Positions 1 through 11,393 of a stretch of 64,000 nucleotides of DNA are shown here, one piece after another (the stretch's first letter is position 1; each line of letters starts with the position of its first letter). A program made the translations under genes and the position numbers. Location of the stretch: contig CATNEN010000001.1 in assembly GCA_950097015.1 (NCBI GenBank), positions 13,227,501 through 13,291,500 of the forward strand, read 5' to 3'. This DNA is from Macrostomum hystrix (Eukaryota > Platyhelminthes > Macrostomidae). The notes below the pieces were generated by a model. The model did no database searches. It saw only the letters and a program-made list of their open reading frames with translations, and had not been told where the DNA came from.

Positions 1-183
1 GACGCCACACCCACCTTCAATTATCCCAGCTGATGCTGGCACCCATTTAACAGCTGAGTGAACTGAAGCAATGCAGAGTTAAGTGTCTTGCTAAAGGACA
101 CAATTTGTTCCAGTGGAGTCTGGAATCGAACCCCCAACCTTCAAGTCGTGAGTCCGACGCCTAACCACAAGGCTACAACCTCT
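1..183 (-). mobile_element. tRNA-derived SINE, 3' part cut by window edge
   Basis: Read on the minus strand this begins near 183 with a tRNA-like head (A-box-like TAGCCTTGTGG and B-box-like GGTTCGATTCC), followed by the same body as the complete copy at 21576-21881 (TTTAGCAAGACACTTAA, CAGCTGTTAAATGGGT, GGTGTGGCGTC). The element runs off the left edge of the window, so its 3' tail is not visible. Family membership rests on direct comparison with the other copies here. Confidence 0.85.
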
Positions 184-1019
184 TACTACGACAAAACAAT
201 AGTCGATTAGCAAGAGATAGAAAAGCATTTTCAATTTTTAGCTATCCATTGACCTTAAAATAAGCTCCCAACCTGTTTTATTAACTGGTGCCAAAGCGGA
301 AAGATCAAACAGGTGTTACATAACATGAAACGCAACGCCAGAAAAATGTAAACGTTTGTCAATTTTAAAACTGTAATCAGCTTCGGATCACAAAATATTT
401 TGGAGCACGCAATGCTCCCACAAACTGTGCACCTCTCGTTGTAATGCCTCATCATTGACCTCGCAATTGGTATTTGGGTATGACACGTGCTGCTCAAAGT
501 CTTGCTTAATCCAGTTGAAGAGAAGCCTGTCACACAGGTGCAGCCAGGTGCAGCAATGTGATGTGTCTTTGCCCCTAAATAGGCCCAAATATAGAAGTGG
601 AAGAAGTTTTCCTTACCGTTCGGGCTTCGGTACAAGGGCTGACATTGCTGCCTTGAATGACTCTAGCAGATAAAACTCAATCTTGAATCCAGTTCCTTCC
701 AAATATCGTCTCCATTTTCGGTGAGCTGTGTGATGTACCTTTGTTGCAGTAGAGATACGATTTTTAAGAATTATGAAACACACTAAGTGATTTCAATGAT
801 CAACCACCATTGGTGAACCTGATTAATCTAACGACCATTGCCGGTAAACTTTTAGGAAAAATAGCAAGCGACGCGTATTAAGTTTTGATTCGCTTACGAT
901 CGCTTGTGTTCTGGGTTTCTGGGTGCAGTTCATGCTGGATCAGTGCTTGGATCAGCACCAGGGACCATGAAATTTTATAAAGAATCTAGTCTATGTCAGC
1001 TGTCCATGGGTAAATTATC
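184..1019. other. Unassigned intergenic DNA
   Basis: No coding region, RNA gene or repeat could be supported. Short open frames exist on both strands near 255-673, but they lack family similarity, splice context and coding composition. Confidence 0.5.
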
Positions 1020-1440
1020 TGTGAACTTTATTCATGGTGCAAGCAGACAGCAGATCTTTGTCAGGGCTCTGTCTTAAGCGGATCCAGACAATCGGCTCAT
1101 TGCCTGGAGAGAGACCACCGCTGATGCCGAGTCCTAATTGGAGATCTGCAAGCAAGCTGGTCTGAAAGGCGTCTCTTGTCATAGCGATGTCCTGCTTCAG
1201 TCTTTTAGTTCTGATTCGAATCCCTTCGCAACAGCTCAAAGTCCTTCCAGATCTCGGAGGCCGGCTTGAAGGATGCCATAACTGCTCCGGCTGCGGGTTC
1301 GAGAACCCCTGCACTCCAGTTGCCGACTGAATTGTTTAGCCTCTCCAGTGCGCGTCTCAGGATCGCAGCTTCAGCATCGGACGAGTTCAAACCGCTCACA
1401 ATGGTTTCTTCAGCCCTAGCTGACTGAAAATCCCTGCTGA
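1020..1440 (-). pseudogene. Decayed partial copy of the large extracellular protein gene
   Basis: Read on the minus strand, this stretch matches pieces of the large gene at 11394-18594. About 1225-1425 matches the part around 12955-13175 (shared peptides such as LRRALERLNN and VGNWSAGVLEPAAGA). About 1125-1200 matches 12785-12855 (DIAMTRDAFQ). About 1085-1125 matches 11530-11575 (GNE-IVW), and 1036-1070 matches the gene's 3' end near 11413. The segments are in the parent order but more than a kilobase between them is missing, and the reading frame shifts. It is best read as a duplicated, internally deleted gene fragment. Which event made it (tandem duplication then deletion, or retrocopy) cannot be told from this window. 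Confidence 0.8.
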
Positions 1441-2016
1441 ATGTAGTCGCCCAGTACAGGTGAGCCTCACACTGTATGACAAAGAATAGCCAGCAACAGG
1501 GCAAAAGGAATGTACTTTAAGAAACATGAGACTGGTCTGGCTTACTTTGTGTAAATTGGGTACTCATGATGATGAGCAAGAAGCAGTGCTGATTTTGGAC
1601 CCATAAGACGTCTGATCGACTGCCTAAGGCTGCACGAGGTGCATGGTCTAACTAAGGAAACTGTGCTGCATTTCTTCGTCAGAGATGGGCCAAGTCAGGA
1701 CCAAATTTTGAGATGTCTCAATGAGATGTCTTGGACCTGAAATACAAGCTAGAAGTAGGTAAAAATCTTTGAAATTAAAGAAAGGAAATGTTTAAACCTA
1801 TTTTTAATTGCATGCTTCAAAAAAATGTTCTCACACACTCCCTGTTTTCAGAGAATGTCAACAGGTCGTCGGTAACAGATTCGACTAGAACTGAGTGGGT
1901 GGAAACAATGATGAAGGCGATGAAGCTGCTTGGATTGGAAAGTGTCAGTTGAGACGCGGAACTCTGCCAAATTCCTTATAAATTTCAGCTGAGCAGCAAC
2001 CACTGTCAGCGCATGA
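1441..2016. other. Unassigned intergenic DNA
   Basis: No feature could be supported between the pseudogene fragment and the 20-bp array. Confidence 0.4.
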
Positions 2017-2297
2017 AAACCTAGCAACTCGACTCAAACCCTAGCAACTCGACTCGAACCCTAGCAACTCGACTGAAACCCTAGCAACTCGACTCAAACC
2101 CTAGCAACTCGACTCAAACCCTAGCAACTCGACTGAAACCCTAGCAACTCGACTCAAACCCTAGCAACTCGACTCAAACCCTAGCATCTCGACTCAAACC
2201 CCAGCAACTCGACTCAAACCCTAGCATCTCGACTCAAACCCCAGCAACTCGACTCAAACCCTAGCATCTCGACTCAAACCCCAGCAACTGGACTCAA
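2017..2297. repeat. 20-bp minisatellite, about 14 copies
   Basis: The unit is CTAGCAACTCGACTCAAACC. Variants carry CTAGCATCTC and CCAGCAACTC, and near the right end these alternate, giving a 40-bp higher-order pattern. It lies about 0.5 kb upstream of the glycine-rich-domain gene. Confidence 0.95.
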
Positions 2298-2831
2298 ATG
2301 CACCGGCTAGCGAACAGTCGAGCCTAGACTCGAAGAGCAGATCCGAAAGAAGCGAAAGCAACTACGACTTCAATTTCATGGCTGTTTAACCAGCTCATAA
2401 CTCTACTATGTCCTATCAAGCATTGACTGCTTGCGAATCTGGGAGTAGCGAATAGTTAAAAATGGAAGTCAAACAGCAGCTACTTTCAGTGCTGTTTGCT
2501 GCTGCCTGTGGGAATTCTCCTTTGACGGTTCTGCCTTGCGAGGGCCTCTGGGCCCGCTCTGCTCAAACAGAAGGCAATCACGCCACTGCAATGCATTGTT
2601 TCAGTGGCAGAAAATGTAGGACTGTTCCAGATTTGCTTAGAAGGCTTGCAAATAAAGTTCCATTAACTTTCAGCAGTTCCTATTTCGCAGATGAAATTCA
2701 ACTCCATTTGATGCTGGGACCCCGACAACTCAAGGCTATTTAATGCGTATAGCAGAGACCGCTTACCTGCCTTCATGCAGTCGAACTCTGACACCACCAG
2801 AGTCCGATTTGAGCTGACTGCGAAATTCACA

Positions 2832-5800
2832 ATGGGATTGACGGTGTTGGCTGCTCTGCTGCTTGTTTGCACCACCGGTGAGTACTGCTGCTGCTGCTTT
2901 CGTCGGGGGGAAAATCTTTAGCCAGTACTGCCACTGCACAATGAGGCTACTGCAGTGTGGATCCCTGACCAGCTCAGAACAGGTAGTGAAGTAGCTGCTG
3001 CTGAAGCTCGTAGGTGCTTCACCAACCGGTTCTCTCGATGGCTTCCATCGATTAACGATAAAAATATAAATTGCAAGGAGGGCTGCGGGCAATGGCACAT
3101 CATTTGGTGACAGTAGACCCAGAGCCAGCGAGGAGGCAATTCTGCCCGTTTCGCTGACTCTTGAGTACACAAGCACACAGTTACCGTACGCAGGCACACA
3201 CTCCCACAGGATGTGTACATCTGTCAATTTCTTTCATTGTCAGGCAGTGAACACACTCACTGTGTCTTGGAGCTTGGAATGTGGTGAATGGTGCCCAGGA
3301 CCTTGGTACGAAGGGCATGCGTGTTAGACAGCATGCCTCTCAGCCCCCGGCTTCCATCTAAAGAGAGTTATTTTTAAGGGCTCGGAATTTTCTTGCTGCT
3401 GACAAATCTGCTATCCACGAGTTCCTATAAATTTTGGCAATGTCTCTCGCAGAAGCGCAGCTTATCGAGTTTCATATACGTATTCTTTCACCCCCGAAAT
3501 GTGATGCAGTGATGCAAGCTGCTACCGGAAGGCGATTCGAACTTCAGACCAGTGGCTTTATCGCACTGAATGACTCGGTGAGCAGCAGTCTGGTCAACAA
3601 GTCCGGATCCCACTCGGCTGCCGAGTGCCTGTACTGGTGCGAAAAGAGAGGCTGCGCTGCCGCACTGCTGAATGAGACCAGCCGCGTCTGCCAGATCGTA
3701 GTCATCCACGATGAGTCATCGGGTGCAGCGGGTCCGAACGGCAGTCACGTGACGAGGCAGCTGGGCTCGCCAACAACCGACGGAGCCGTGAGGCTGTGGA
3801 AGGCGGATGACTTCGAGCAGCAGCTTCGGTCGCGACTTTTCTGGCGAGTTTTTGAGAGTGAGTCAGCTGAAATCTGGTATAGAAAAATCCCAGAAGTCTT
3901 GTCGAAGACCCTGATGACACGGACAACTAACATTGTTCTGTGTGAACCTCTATAGCGAATCCCTACTAGTTAAACACATCAACACAATACAATATAGTGA
4001 GCATTAATAACCTACTACATACCGACTACGAAAGAAGACACGCTGAGAAGGACGGACCAGGAGAGATAAAGAAAGCAGAAACAGAACAGAAGGACCAAAA
4101 TAAAATTTTCATCTTACTTCAACTTAACTTAAATTGCTCTTTTTTAAAGCAATTTTTCAAAGTGCATTGCGGATTAGCTTCTCACACCTGGCTCGTTACA
4201 TGTGAGCAGCCAATCTCTCACACTGCCGCATCACTATTCGACTCACCAAACAGACAGCAGCTCCGGCCGGAACGGATCGGTTCAGCTCTTCTCCGTGCCG
4301 TTCGCTGCCTGCTTTCGCATCGAGGCCTTCGGAGCTGCTGGAGGCAACACGACAAACCCGAGCCGCGGCGACAGAGGCGCCGCATCAGCTGGGAGCTTCT
4401 GGCTCGCCGCTGACACCCGACTGGACATTGTGGTCGGACAGACTGGTGGCAACTCGAAATGCGAATTCGGCGCAGGAGGTGGCGGCGGCAGCTTCGTGTA
4501 CATCAACAACGGCACTGGCAGTCCTCGGCTGCTCCTGGCTGCTGGCGGAGGCGGAGGGGCATCTTGGAATCGTGGTAAGTGAACTGAAGCTCAGAAGAAA
4601 GTGCGCCATTCGAAAATATTTGTTTCTCTCTTAGCGGTCACTGAGAGCTTTAAGTTTATAGTTGTTAGTGATTGGAATGGTTTAGGCTGTTGAGTCAGGG
4701 CTCATAATGCAGCCTTTGTAGGCCCAGAGCTCAAGCATTCACTGAATGAGCCTCAGCGACTGGTGCAGTCCCTCCAGGTTCAGCCAGGGTCACAGATAAC
4801 AGAGCAGGATCAGCAGTTGCAGCGTCTGTGGCCAGGAGTTGCTGGGCAGGAAGGACCATAAGATGTCGAGGGCTCTGATTGGCAGGCGTCACATTCAATG
4901 GACTTGAACTTTCAAAGCTGCAGTGCAGCAGATTTAGACAGAAGCAACATGGAGAGCGAATCCTGGCTGACAAGCGGTTAATCTGTAAATTTAATTCTCT
5001 TCATTAGCCATCCAAAGCAGTTTGACGAAAAATTGCCAATCAAGAAAATAGGAACACGGATTTCATCGCATCAAAATCAGAGAAACTAAAAGCGATTCAA
5101 AACTGTGACTGTAATCATTTTATTCAATCTGCCACGAAACTAGAAATGAAAAGAGCTCTCTCAGGTGTTCCTTTGCTCGATCTCACCTGAACGGCCCAAA
5201 TTGGACCTGGCAAGCACTGAAGCAGCCAAAACTTGGCTTGGCTGTTTAAAACATTTTCATTGAACACAGACAAAGTACACTCTATTTCAGCTACTCAGTC
5301 CATCGTGAGTATTGAGTAGTATCAGCAGGGTTTTAGCAGACAGATTCGAGGCAGTTGGAGGACAGATCTGCGCATGCTCGAGGAACTCGGAGATCAGCAG
5401 ATAGGTGTGAAATTCAAGAGATAAAGAATTGAGCAGCTCATATTCGTACTAGCGTAGATTATTTTAGAACTACTGAAAGTGAAAATTGGCTTGTCCGCCA
5501 GTTTTACAGACTTTCAACCATAAATTAGAAAACTGGCAGCTCACCGAGCGGTGTGCCACCTGAGCTGATTGACAGAAACCATGGAAACCATGGTATGTCC
5601 GCTGAAATCCCAGATGGTGTGAGTGGCGACGGCGGCATCAACGGCACGGACAGCTGGCCGAAGAACTCCTGGACTGGCGCTGGAGGAGCTGCCGGTCAGC
5701 CGGGTCTGGTGGCGCCCAATCACCGCAACAACCACCCCCTCCACTCGTGCGGCGGTGCCGGCGCCGGCTGGCTCGGCTCGGCCCAGCCCAGCAACGAGTC

Positions 5801-6113
5801 CTTCGCTGATCCCGGAGGTCCCGGTCTGAGCCGCATCGACTGCTGGCTCGGCGGTGCTCGCAGCTCCTTCTGCCCCAATGGCGACGGCGGATTCGGTGGA
5901 GGCGGTGCTGGCGGCGGCTGCTGCGCTGGTGGTCGCATCGGTGCTAGCGGCGGAGGCGGCGGATTCAGTGGCGGAGGCGCCAGCTCATACCCATCCCACT
6001 CGGGAGGCGGCGGCGGCTCCTTTTGCAGCGGCTTCAGCTGCGCCACCGCCACCGGCGCCAACTCGGAGCTTCAGGGCCGCGTGCTGCTGAGCGTGTCTGT
6101 GGCCTGCGGCTGA
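2832..6113 (+). CDS. Secreted PAN/apple-like plus ALK/LTK-type glycine-rich domain protein
   Basis: Four-exon model: 2832-2877, 3519-3857 (acceptor at 3510 also keeps frame), 4254-4574 and 5614-6113. It gives about 401 residues. All introns interrupt after codon position 1, and the donors are GTGAGT, GTGAGT and GTAAGT. Exon 1 encodes a signal peptide (hydrophobic TVLAALLLVC). Exon 2 has a PAN/apple-like cysteine pattern (AAECLYWCEKRGCAAAL, then VCQIV). Exons 3 and 4 carry the glycine-rich fold of ALK/LTK ectodomains (EAFGAAGG, IVVGQTG, LLLAAGGGGGAS, then GGFGGGGAGGG and GGGGGFSGGGAS). The protein stops right after this domain, so there is no membrane segment or kinase. Several Asn-X-Ser/Thr sites fit secretion. 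The exon 4 acceptor is chosen by phase and has a weak pyrimidine tract. A ligand-binding or matrix role is inference. Confidence 0.8.
3068..3150. repeat. Dispersed repeat, copy 1 (intron of glycine-rich-domain gene)
   Basis: It shares an interrupted match of roughly 80 bp with 33176-33252 in an SREBP intron, including CAATGGCACATCA and GAGGCAATTCTGCCC. The family is unknown. It is probably a short fragment of an old transposon. Confidence 0.6.
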
Positions 6114-6141
6114 CGCTCAGAGCGAGGGGAGCCGCCAATCT

Positions 6142-6245
6142 GTGCCTCAGGTGGCGACAGGTGGTGACAGGTGGTGACAGTTGATGACAGGTGGTGACAG
6201 GTGATGACAGGTGATGCCAGGTGGTGACAGTGATGACAGGAGTGA
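6142..6245. repeat. 10-bp minisatellite in the 3' UTR region
   Basis: Imperfect tandem copies of GGTGGTGACA, with GGTGATGACA variants, begin about 30 bp after the stop codon at 6113. The array probably lies inside the 3' UTR, because the first good polyadenylation signal is at 6469. Confidence 0.85.
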
Positions 6246-6468
6246 CTGGAAGCAGTGACGCAGTGATGCCCAGAAACATTGACAATAAGACTGCAGGAGA
6301 TTGGATCAATTGAAATTATTAACCGGACTCAGTGTCAAATGGTTTTAGTTTTTGGATTGCAAGCGAAAAGCAGCGCAAGAATTCAGAACTTTCCCATGTC
6401 AAGTTGCTAATTTGTTTATTACTAATGCACTCGTCTGTGAATACCGCATATTTAACCAAAGGACGTTA

Positions 6469-6474
6469 AATAAA
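6469..6474 (+). terminator. Candidate polyadenylation signal of the glycine-rich-domain gene
   Basis: AATAAA lies 356 bp after the stop at 6113, in AT-rich sequence. The variant AATAAG near 6284 is an alternative. Confidence 0.45.
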
Positions 6475-6944
6475 CCAAATCACCGTCAAACAACATTCTA
6501 ATATAGCTGGCTCGAAACTGTTTTCATTAAAAAATACAGTTCATTCAACACAAATACTGTTTATTCACGACAGTGTGACGATAAATTGATGAAGACAGCA
6601 AGTCCGTAGCGGCGACAGTTAGGGTTCACTTTCAGAAACTGCAGAACAGGGCGATCGATAAATCTAGAAACTGGCCCCAGCCAATGAGCGTGTAAGTACA
6701 CTGGTCTGGGCAGATGACAATTAGACATTAGCAAAAACAAGCTGGGGCAGCGCGATGTGCACCAACGCCTACTAACAGGAACACTCTAAGAATTACAGCT
6801 TAACCATACGAAACTGAAAAATGGATGATAAGCCAAATGACATCAGTAAAACGGCCCTAGTTAGTACACACGTAAATTAGCTATGTAAATTAACACGTAA
6901 ATTAAATTCCTAGGGGCGCTTACAACAAATGACAACGTGACAAC
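6475..6944. other. Unassigned intergenic DNA with one outlying repeat unit
   Basis: No gene seen. A single stray unit (CAACACAAATACTGTTTATTCA) at about 6547-6568 matches the array that starts at 6945, so that array once extended further left or was seeded here. Confidence 0.5.
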
Positions 6945-7415
6945 AGATACTGTATATTCAATTCAATTACTCTTTATTCAACACAGACACTGTTTATTTA
7001 ACACAAATACTGTTTATTTAACTCAAATACTGTTTATTGAACACAAATACTGTTTATTTGACTTAAATTCTGTTTACGAGCTATTTAACACAAATACTGT
7101 TTGTTTAATACAATGCTGTTTATTTAACACAAATAAACCTGTTCATTTAACACAAATACTGTTTGTTTAACACAATGCTGTTTATTTAATACAAATTCTG
7201 TTTATTCAAGGCAAATACTGTTTATTTAACACAAATACTGTTTATTTAATACAATGCTGTTTATTTAACACAAATAAACCTGTTCATTTAACACAAATAC
7301 TGTTTGTTTAACACAATGCTGTTTATTTAATACAAATACTGTTTATTCAAGGCAAATACTGTTTATTTAACTCAAATACTGTTTATTCAAGGCAAATACT
7401 GTTTATTTAACTCAA
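6945..7415. repeat. 20-bp minisatellite, left half
   Basis: Tandem copies of ACTGTTTATTTAACACAAAT with many variants (ACTCAAAT, CAAGGCAAAT, AATGCTGTTT). The array is split by a retrotransposon and resumes at 8654. Confidence 0.95.
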
Positions 7416-8653
7416 CAACAACAACAACAAAGGACGACAACCCAAGGCCGAAGCCAGAGGGGCTGCCGTCAAAAGGCACGCGCAAGAGCAGAGTGGCGCA
7501 GAATTGTCAGTCCACGAGGGTCAGAGATCTCAGCGTCAGTCAATAGCAGTTCAGGATAGCGTAGCGCCCTCGCCTGACCACGCCGCCGGGGCCCCTGCAG
7601 GGAAAGCAGCAGCACGTCCTGCAGTGGCTCGGGGCAGCGCTGCTCCGCACGGATGACGTGGCCAGCCAGCTGCAGGCGCCGGATGCGCAGCAGCTGACTT
7701 GGCCGGCAGAGCTGGGCCCGGCGATAGAGCTCATCGTTGCTGGTGTTGGTGACGGCAGTCGGCGAATAGTGGACGCCGAAGGCGGCTCGCAGGAGTCCGG
7801 CGTGGGCGGCATCGAGTTGCTTCTCCTGTGTGCCGTTCAGAGTCCACGTTTGAGCGTTGTAGAGAAAGACGGTCTCTATGACGGCTTGAAACAACCGCCC
7901 TCTCAGCCGATCCGGCAGCGTGGGGCACTGCAGGACAGTCCGCAGGGTGCGAAAGGCTGCCCAGGCAAGCGCCCTGCGTCGCGCCATGTTGTCCAGGATG
8001 TCGGGCACTTGACCGCCGAGATAGATGAAGGTCTCGCAGCGCGGCAGCAATGCCGCTTGCCCATTTACGTTGTGGCAGAAGATCTCGCCGTTGAGGTCAT
8101 TTGGGACGGTCAGCACCATTGTTTTCTTGGTGTTCACGGACAGCCCGACCATTGCCGCCGCCGCAGTCAGCTTGTCCAGCAGATGCTGAGCACCTTCGAT
8201 TGAGCTGGACAGCAGCGCCAGGTCGTCCGCGTACGCCAGGACAGAGAGTCGTCTTTCGGGGTGTCGGCTGCTTGTCCTGCGACAGAGCAGAAAGCCGTTG
8301 GCGTCGTCAGGGAGGCCAGTGCGCAGCACCCAGTCCAGGACCAGGACGAACAGAAAGGGGGCGAGTGTGTCGCCCTGCAGCACACCGGAGGTCGTGTCGA
8401 AGAAATCGGATAGGCCGTCCGGCGTCACAACTGCCGCCCTGGTCTCCTGGTACAGGGCCATCACAGCCGTTACCAGCTGCTCAGGCACATGGTACGCGCG
8501 CAGGATCTTCGGGATGACCCGTCTCGACACCGAGTCGAAGGCCTTTAGAAAATCCACGAAGATGCAGATGACCGCCGACTGGTGGATACGGGTCTCTTCT
8601 AAAATGCGGCGCAAAGCGAGAATCTGATTCACCGTGCCCCTACCTGGCCGGAA
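7416..8653 (-). mobile_element. 5'-truncated non-LTR retrotransposon inside a minisatellite
   Basis: The insert is flanked by the direct repeat TAACTCAA at 7408-7415 and 8654-8661, which fits a target-site duplication; both flanks are repeat array, so this is suggestive rather than proof. Read on the minus strand it ends in a short (TTG)n tail (complement of the CAACAACAA run at 7416-7430) in place of poly(A). It starts abruptly within reverse-transcriptase coding sequence at 8653, the usual result of incomplete target-primed reverse transcription. The tail and the C-terminal layout suggest an RTE-like clade, but this is not certain. Confidence 0.8.
7469..8653 (-). pseudogene. Reverse transcriptase of the truncated LINE (partial ORF)
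   Basis: The open frame is continuous from the truncation at 8653 to a stop at 7469, about 394 residues. It keeps reverse-transcriptase motifs: FVDFLKAFDSV (first catalytic Asp), SGVLQGDTLAPFLF, AYADDLALL (the YADD catalytic pair, encoded at 8222-8233), GLSVNTKKT, and a thumb-region FIYLGGQV. A C-terminal stretch (RIRRLQLAGHVIRAEQR) resembles that of many LINE polymerases. The endonuclease domain and 5' UTR are missing, so this copy cannot be autonomous. Lack of stops in the remaining frame suggests a fairly recent insertion. Confidence 0.88.
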
Positions 8654-8800
8654 TAACTCAAATACTGTTTATTCAAGGCAAATACTGTTTATTTAACTCA
8701 AATACTGCTTGTTTAACACAATGCTGTTTATTCAACACAAATACTGTTTATTCAACACAAATACTGTTTATTCAAGGAAATACTGTTTATGCGCCACAGA
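8654..8800. repeat. 20-bp minisatellite, right half
   Basis: Continuation of the array at 6945-7415 beyond the LINE insertion. The units are the same (AATACTGTTTATTCAACACA and variants). Confidence 0.93.
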
Positions 8801-9419
8801 TACTGCATTGCATATCAACTACAATAAGAGCGTGAATTTCTTTCCATTTCTTTTTTCTTATAACCTCATCGAAGCGCTGTCGAGTTGCATCCAGGCGCAG
8901 ACCGCGCATCTTTCGGATCCTTTGAGCTGCCATCCAGGACAGAAATGCGCACCTGAGCTTTTCTTCGAATCTCGGAGCTTCTCTTATTTGTTATATTGAT
9001 ATAATAACGTCTACAGTGTTTCAAAAACGCATCACTTTAAGCGGTCGGTCTGGCTCCACTTTTGTCAGTTCTAATTGTATTACTCAATAAAAACATTAAA
9101 ATATTAGGATGTGGCTTCTGAGTTGTCAAAACAGATCATGCCGACTTCATGTTCGTCTGAGCAAGTGGGTGGTTTGACAATTTAGAAAGTACTTCACTAT
9201 TGCCATTGCTATGAAATGCATCTTGCGCAATTAAATTTGGGGATTTGAGGCCAGAATAGTTGTTGGTCAGTGGCTTTTGTAATATTTTTCACCAACACGA
9301 TCTGTTCAATCGAAAGTCTTGTAGAATTTTTTTCAATGCGAATTTGGCAAGCTGCTTTCGGTCCTTTTAAACTGACTCAATCGGTTCTGAAAATCAAGAC
9401 AGTACGCCTTTGAAAAAAT
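8801..9419. other. Unassigned DNA between two arrays
   Basis: Unique AT-rich sequence. No gene or RNA could be supported. Confidence 0.4.
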
Positions 9420-10605
9420 ATGCTTGTCTATCTGTGCTCGTTACTGTTTATTTGTGCTCGTTACTGTTTATTTATGCTTGTTACTGTTTATTTATGCTCG
9501 TTACTGTTTATTTATGCTCGTTACTGTTTATTTTTGCTCGTTACTGTTTATTTATGCTCGTTGCTGTTTATTTGTGCTCGTTACTGTTTATTTATGCTCG
9601 TTACTGTTTATTTATGCTCGTTACTGTTTATTTGTGCTCGTTACTGTTTATGTGTGCTCGTTACTGTTTATTTGTGCTCGTTGCTGTTTATGTGTTCTCG
9701 TTACTGTTTATGTGTGCTCGTTACTGTTTATTTAAGCTCGTTACTGTTTATTTATGCTCGTTACTGTTTATTTATGCTCGTTACTGTTTATTTATGCTCG
9801 TTACTGTTTATTTATGCTCGTTACTGTTTATTTGTGCTCGTTACTGTTTATGTATGCTCGTTACTGTTTATTTATGCTCATTACTGTTTATTTATGCTCG
9901 TTACTGTTCATGTGTGCTCGTTACTGTTCATTTATGCTCGTTACTGTTTATTTATGCTCGTTACTGTTTATTTATGCTCGTTACTGTTTATTTGTGCTCG
10001 TTACTGTTTATGTGTGCTCGTTACTGTTTATTTGTCTTAGTTACTATTTCTTTTTGCTCGTTACTGTTTATGTATGCTCGTTACTGTTTATTTATGCTCG
10101 TTACTGTTTATTTATGCTCGTTACTGTTTATTTATGCTCGTTACTGTTTATTTGTGCTCGTTACTGTTTATTTGTGCTCGTTACTGTTTATGTATGCTCG
10201 GTACTGTTTATGTATGCTCGGTACTGTTTATTTGTGCTCGTTCCAGTTTTTTATGTTCGTTACTGTTTATTTAAGCTCTTTACTGTTTATTTATGCTCGT
10301 TACTGTTTATTTGTGTTAGTTACTATTTCTTTTTGCTCGTTACTGTTTATCTGTGCTCGTTACTGTTTATTTGTGCTCGTTACTGTTTATTTGTGCTCGT
10401 TACTGTTTATTTATGCTCGGTACTGTTTATTTATGCTCGGTACTGTTTATTTATGCTCGGTACTGTTTTTTGTGCTCGTTACTGTTTATTTGTGCTCGTT
10501 ACTGTTTATTTATGCTCGGTACTGTTTATTTATGCTCGGTACTGTTTTTTTGTGCTCGTTACTGTTTATTTGTGCTCGTTACTGTTTATTTGTGCTCGTT
10601 ACTGT
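9420..10605. repeat. 20-bp minisatellite, about 59 copies
   Basis: The unit is TTACTGTTTATTTATGCTCG. Variants have TTTGTGCTCG, TGTATGCTCG and GGTACTG, and single-base length changes occur in the right third. The unit has no stop codons on the plus strand in any frame, which creates false open frames of up to about 400 codons with a 20-residue period. It shares the core TACTGTTTATTTA with the array at 6945-8800. Confidence 0.97.
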
Positions 10606-11393
10606 TGCTTTTTAAAACTTTTTTGGCTGCTCTATTAAAAAAAGTCAAACTGTTTCTTATCATTTTTTCTTGATTGTTGTTCAATTTGGGATTCAATTAC
10701 TTGGTGAAAATGTTTCCAATGTTTACCTCGAAAGCAGGAACGTTGTTCCTATTCGGTTTTTGTAGAATAGGTTGATATGCCAGCTCGTTTTTATTATAAT
10801 TTCGACGGGATCAAAGCACGGGATGCGATTTGGCAAGTAATTTACTGGTGCTACACAATTGAAGCTCGAAAAAATAGCTTTGAGTTCGGTTCTGTGATTT
10901 ATCAATTCTGGATTAAGAATTGTCATTAAAACTAGTAAGAAAAGTACAACTGTAAAACAATATTAAAATTTACCCGCGTTGTCTACTGGTACGAGTGATA
11001 ATATAAATATACCTGTCTAACTACTAACTAGTCTAAAGGCACACAACCTGGTGATTCCTAAACTAAGTTAAGGCGCTTGTTTCAGCGAGTGCAAATAAGT
11101 AGGAAGCGATTCCAGGATTCTGAGGAGCTCATGTTGCAATTCTGTTGAACTCATGAGTACCAAGTGATCATGAGTTCGAATCCGCGGCTGGACCACCTTT
11201 ATTTGGCTTGACTACGTTCAAACTTTTGCCTATCTAACCAACCGTGTTGTGTGCTTGAATCCTGGATTCATAAAAGTTTTTTTACATCGTTGATCATAAC
11301 TAAAGCAAAAAATCAGAGTTTTCATTCGGCTTTCATTATTTAAAAAAATCACGATGGCAAAGCCTGTTAGTCGCCAGGTATTCGCTACCATTA
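10606..11393. other. Unassigned intergenic DNA downstream of the large minus-strand gene
   Basis: Mostly AT-rich with no supported gene. TTTATT at 11198-11203 reads AATAAA on the minus strand, 191 bp past the stop of the large gene, and is a candidate polyadenylation signal. A B-box-like GAGTTCGAATCC occurs near 11171-11182, but no tRNA fold or A box could be built around it. Confidence 0.45.

Noticed and set aside
255-673. Overlapping small frames on both strands near the left edge
   Set aside because: No motif, splice context or composition to support coding.
9410-10638. Plus-strand frames of up to 401 codons of Cys/Leu/Phe-rich repeat
   Set aside because: 20-bp array read through in all frames. 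Hydrophobic appearance is due to base composition, not a membrane protein.
11120-11205. Possible tRNA gene or SINE with B-box-like GAGTTCGAATCC
   Set aside because: No complementary T-stem, acceptor stem or A box could be drawn around it.
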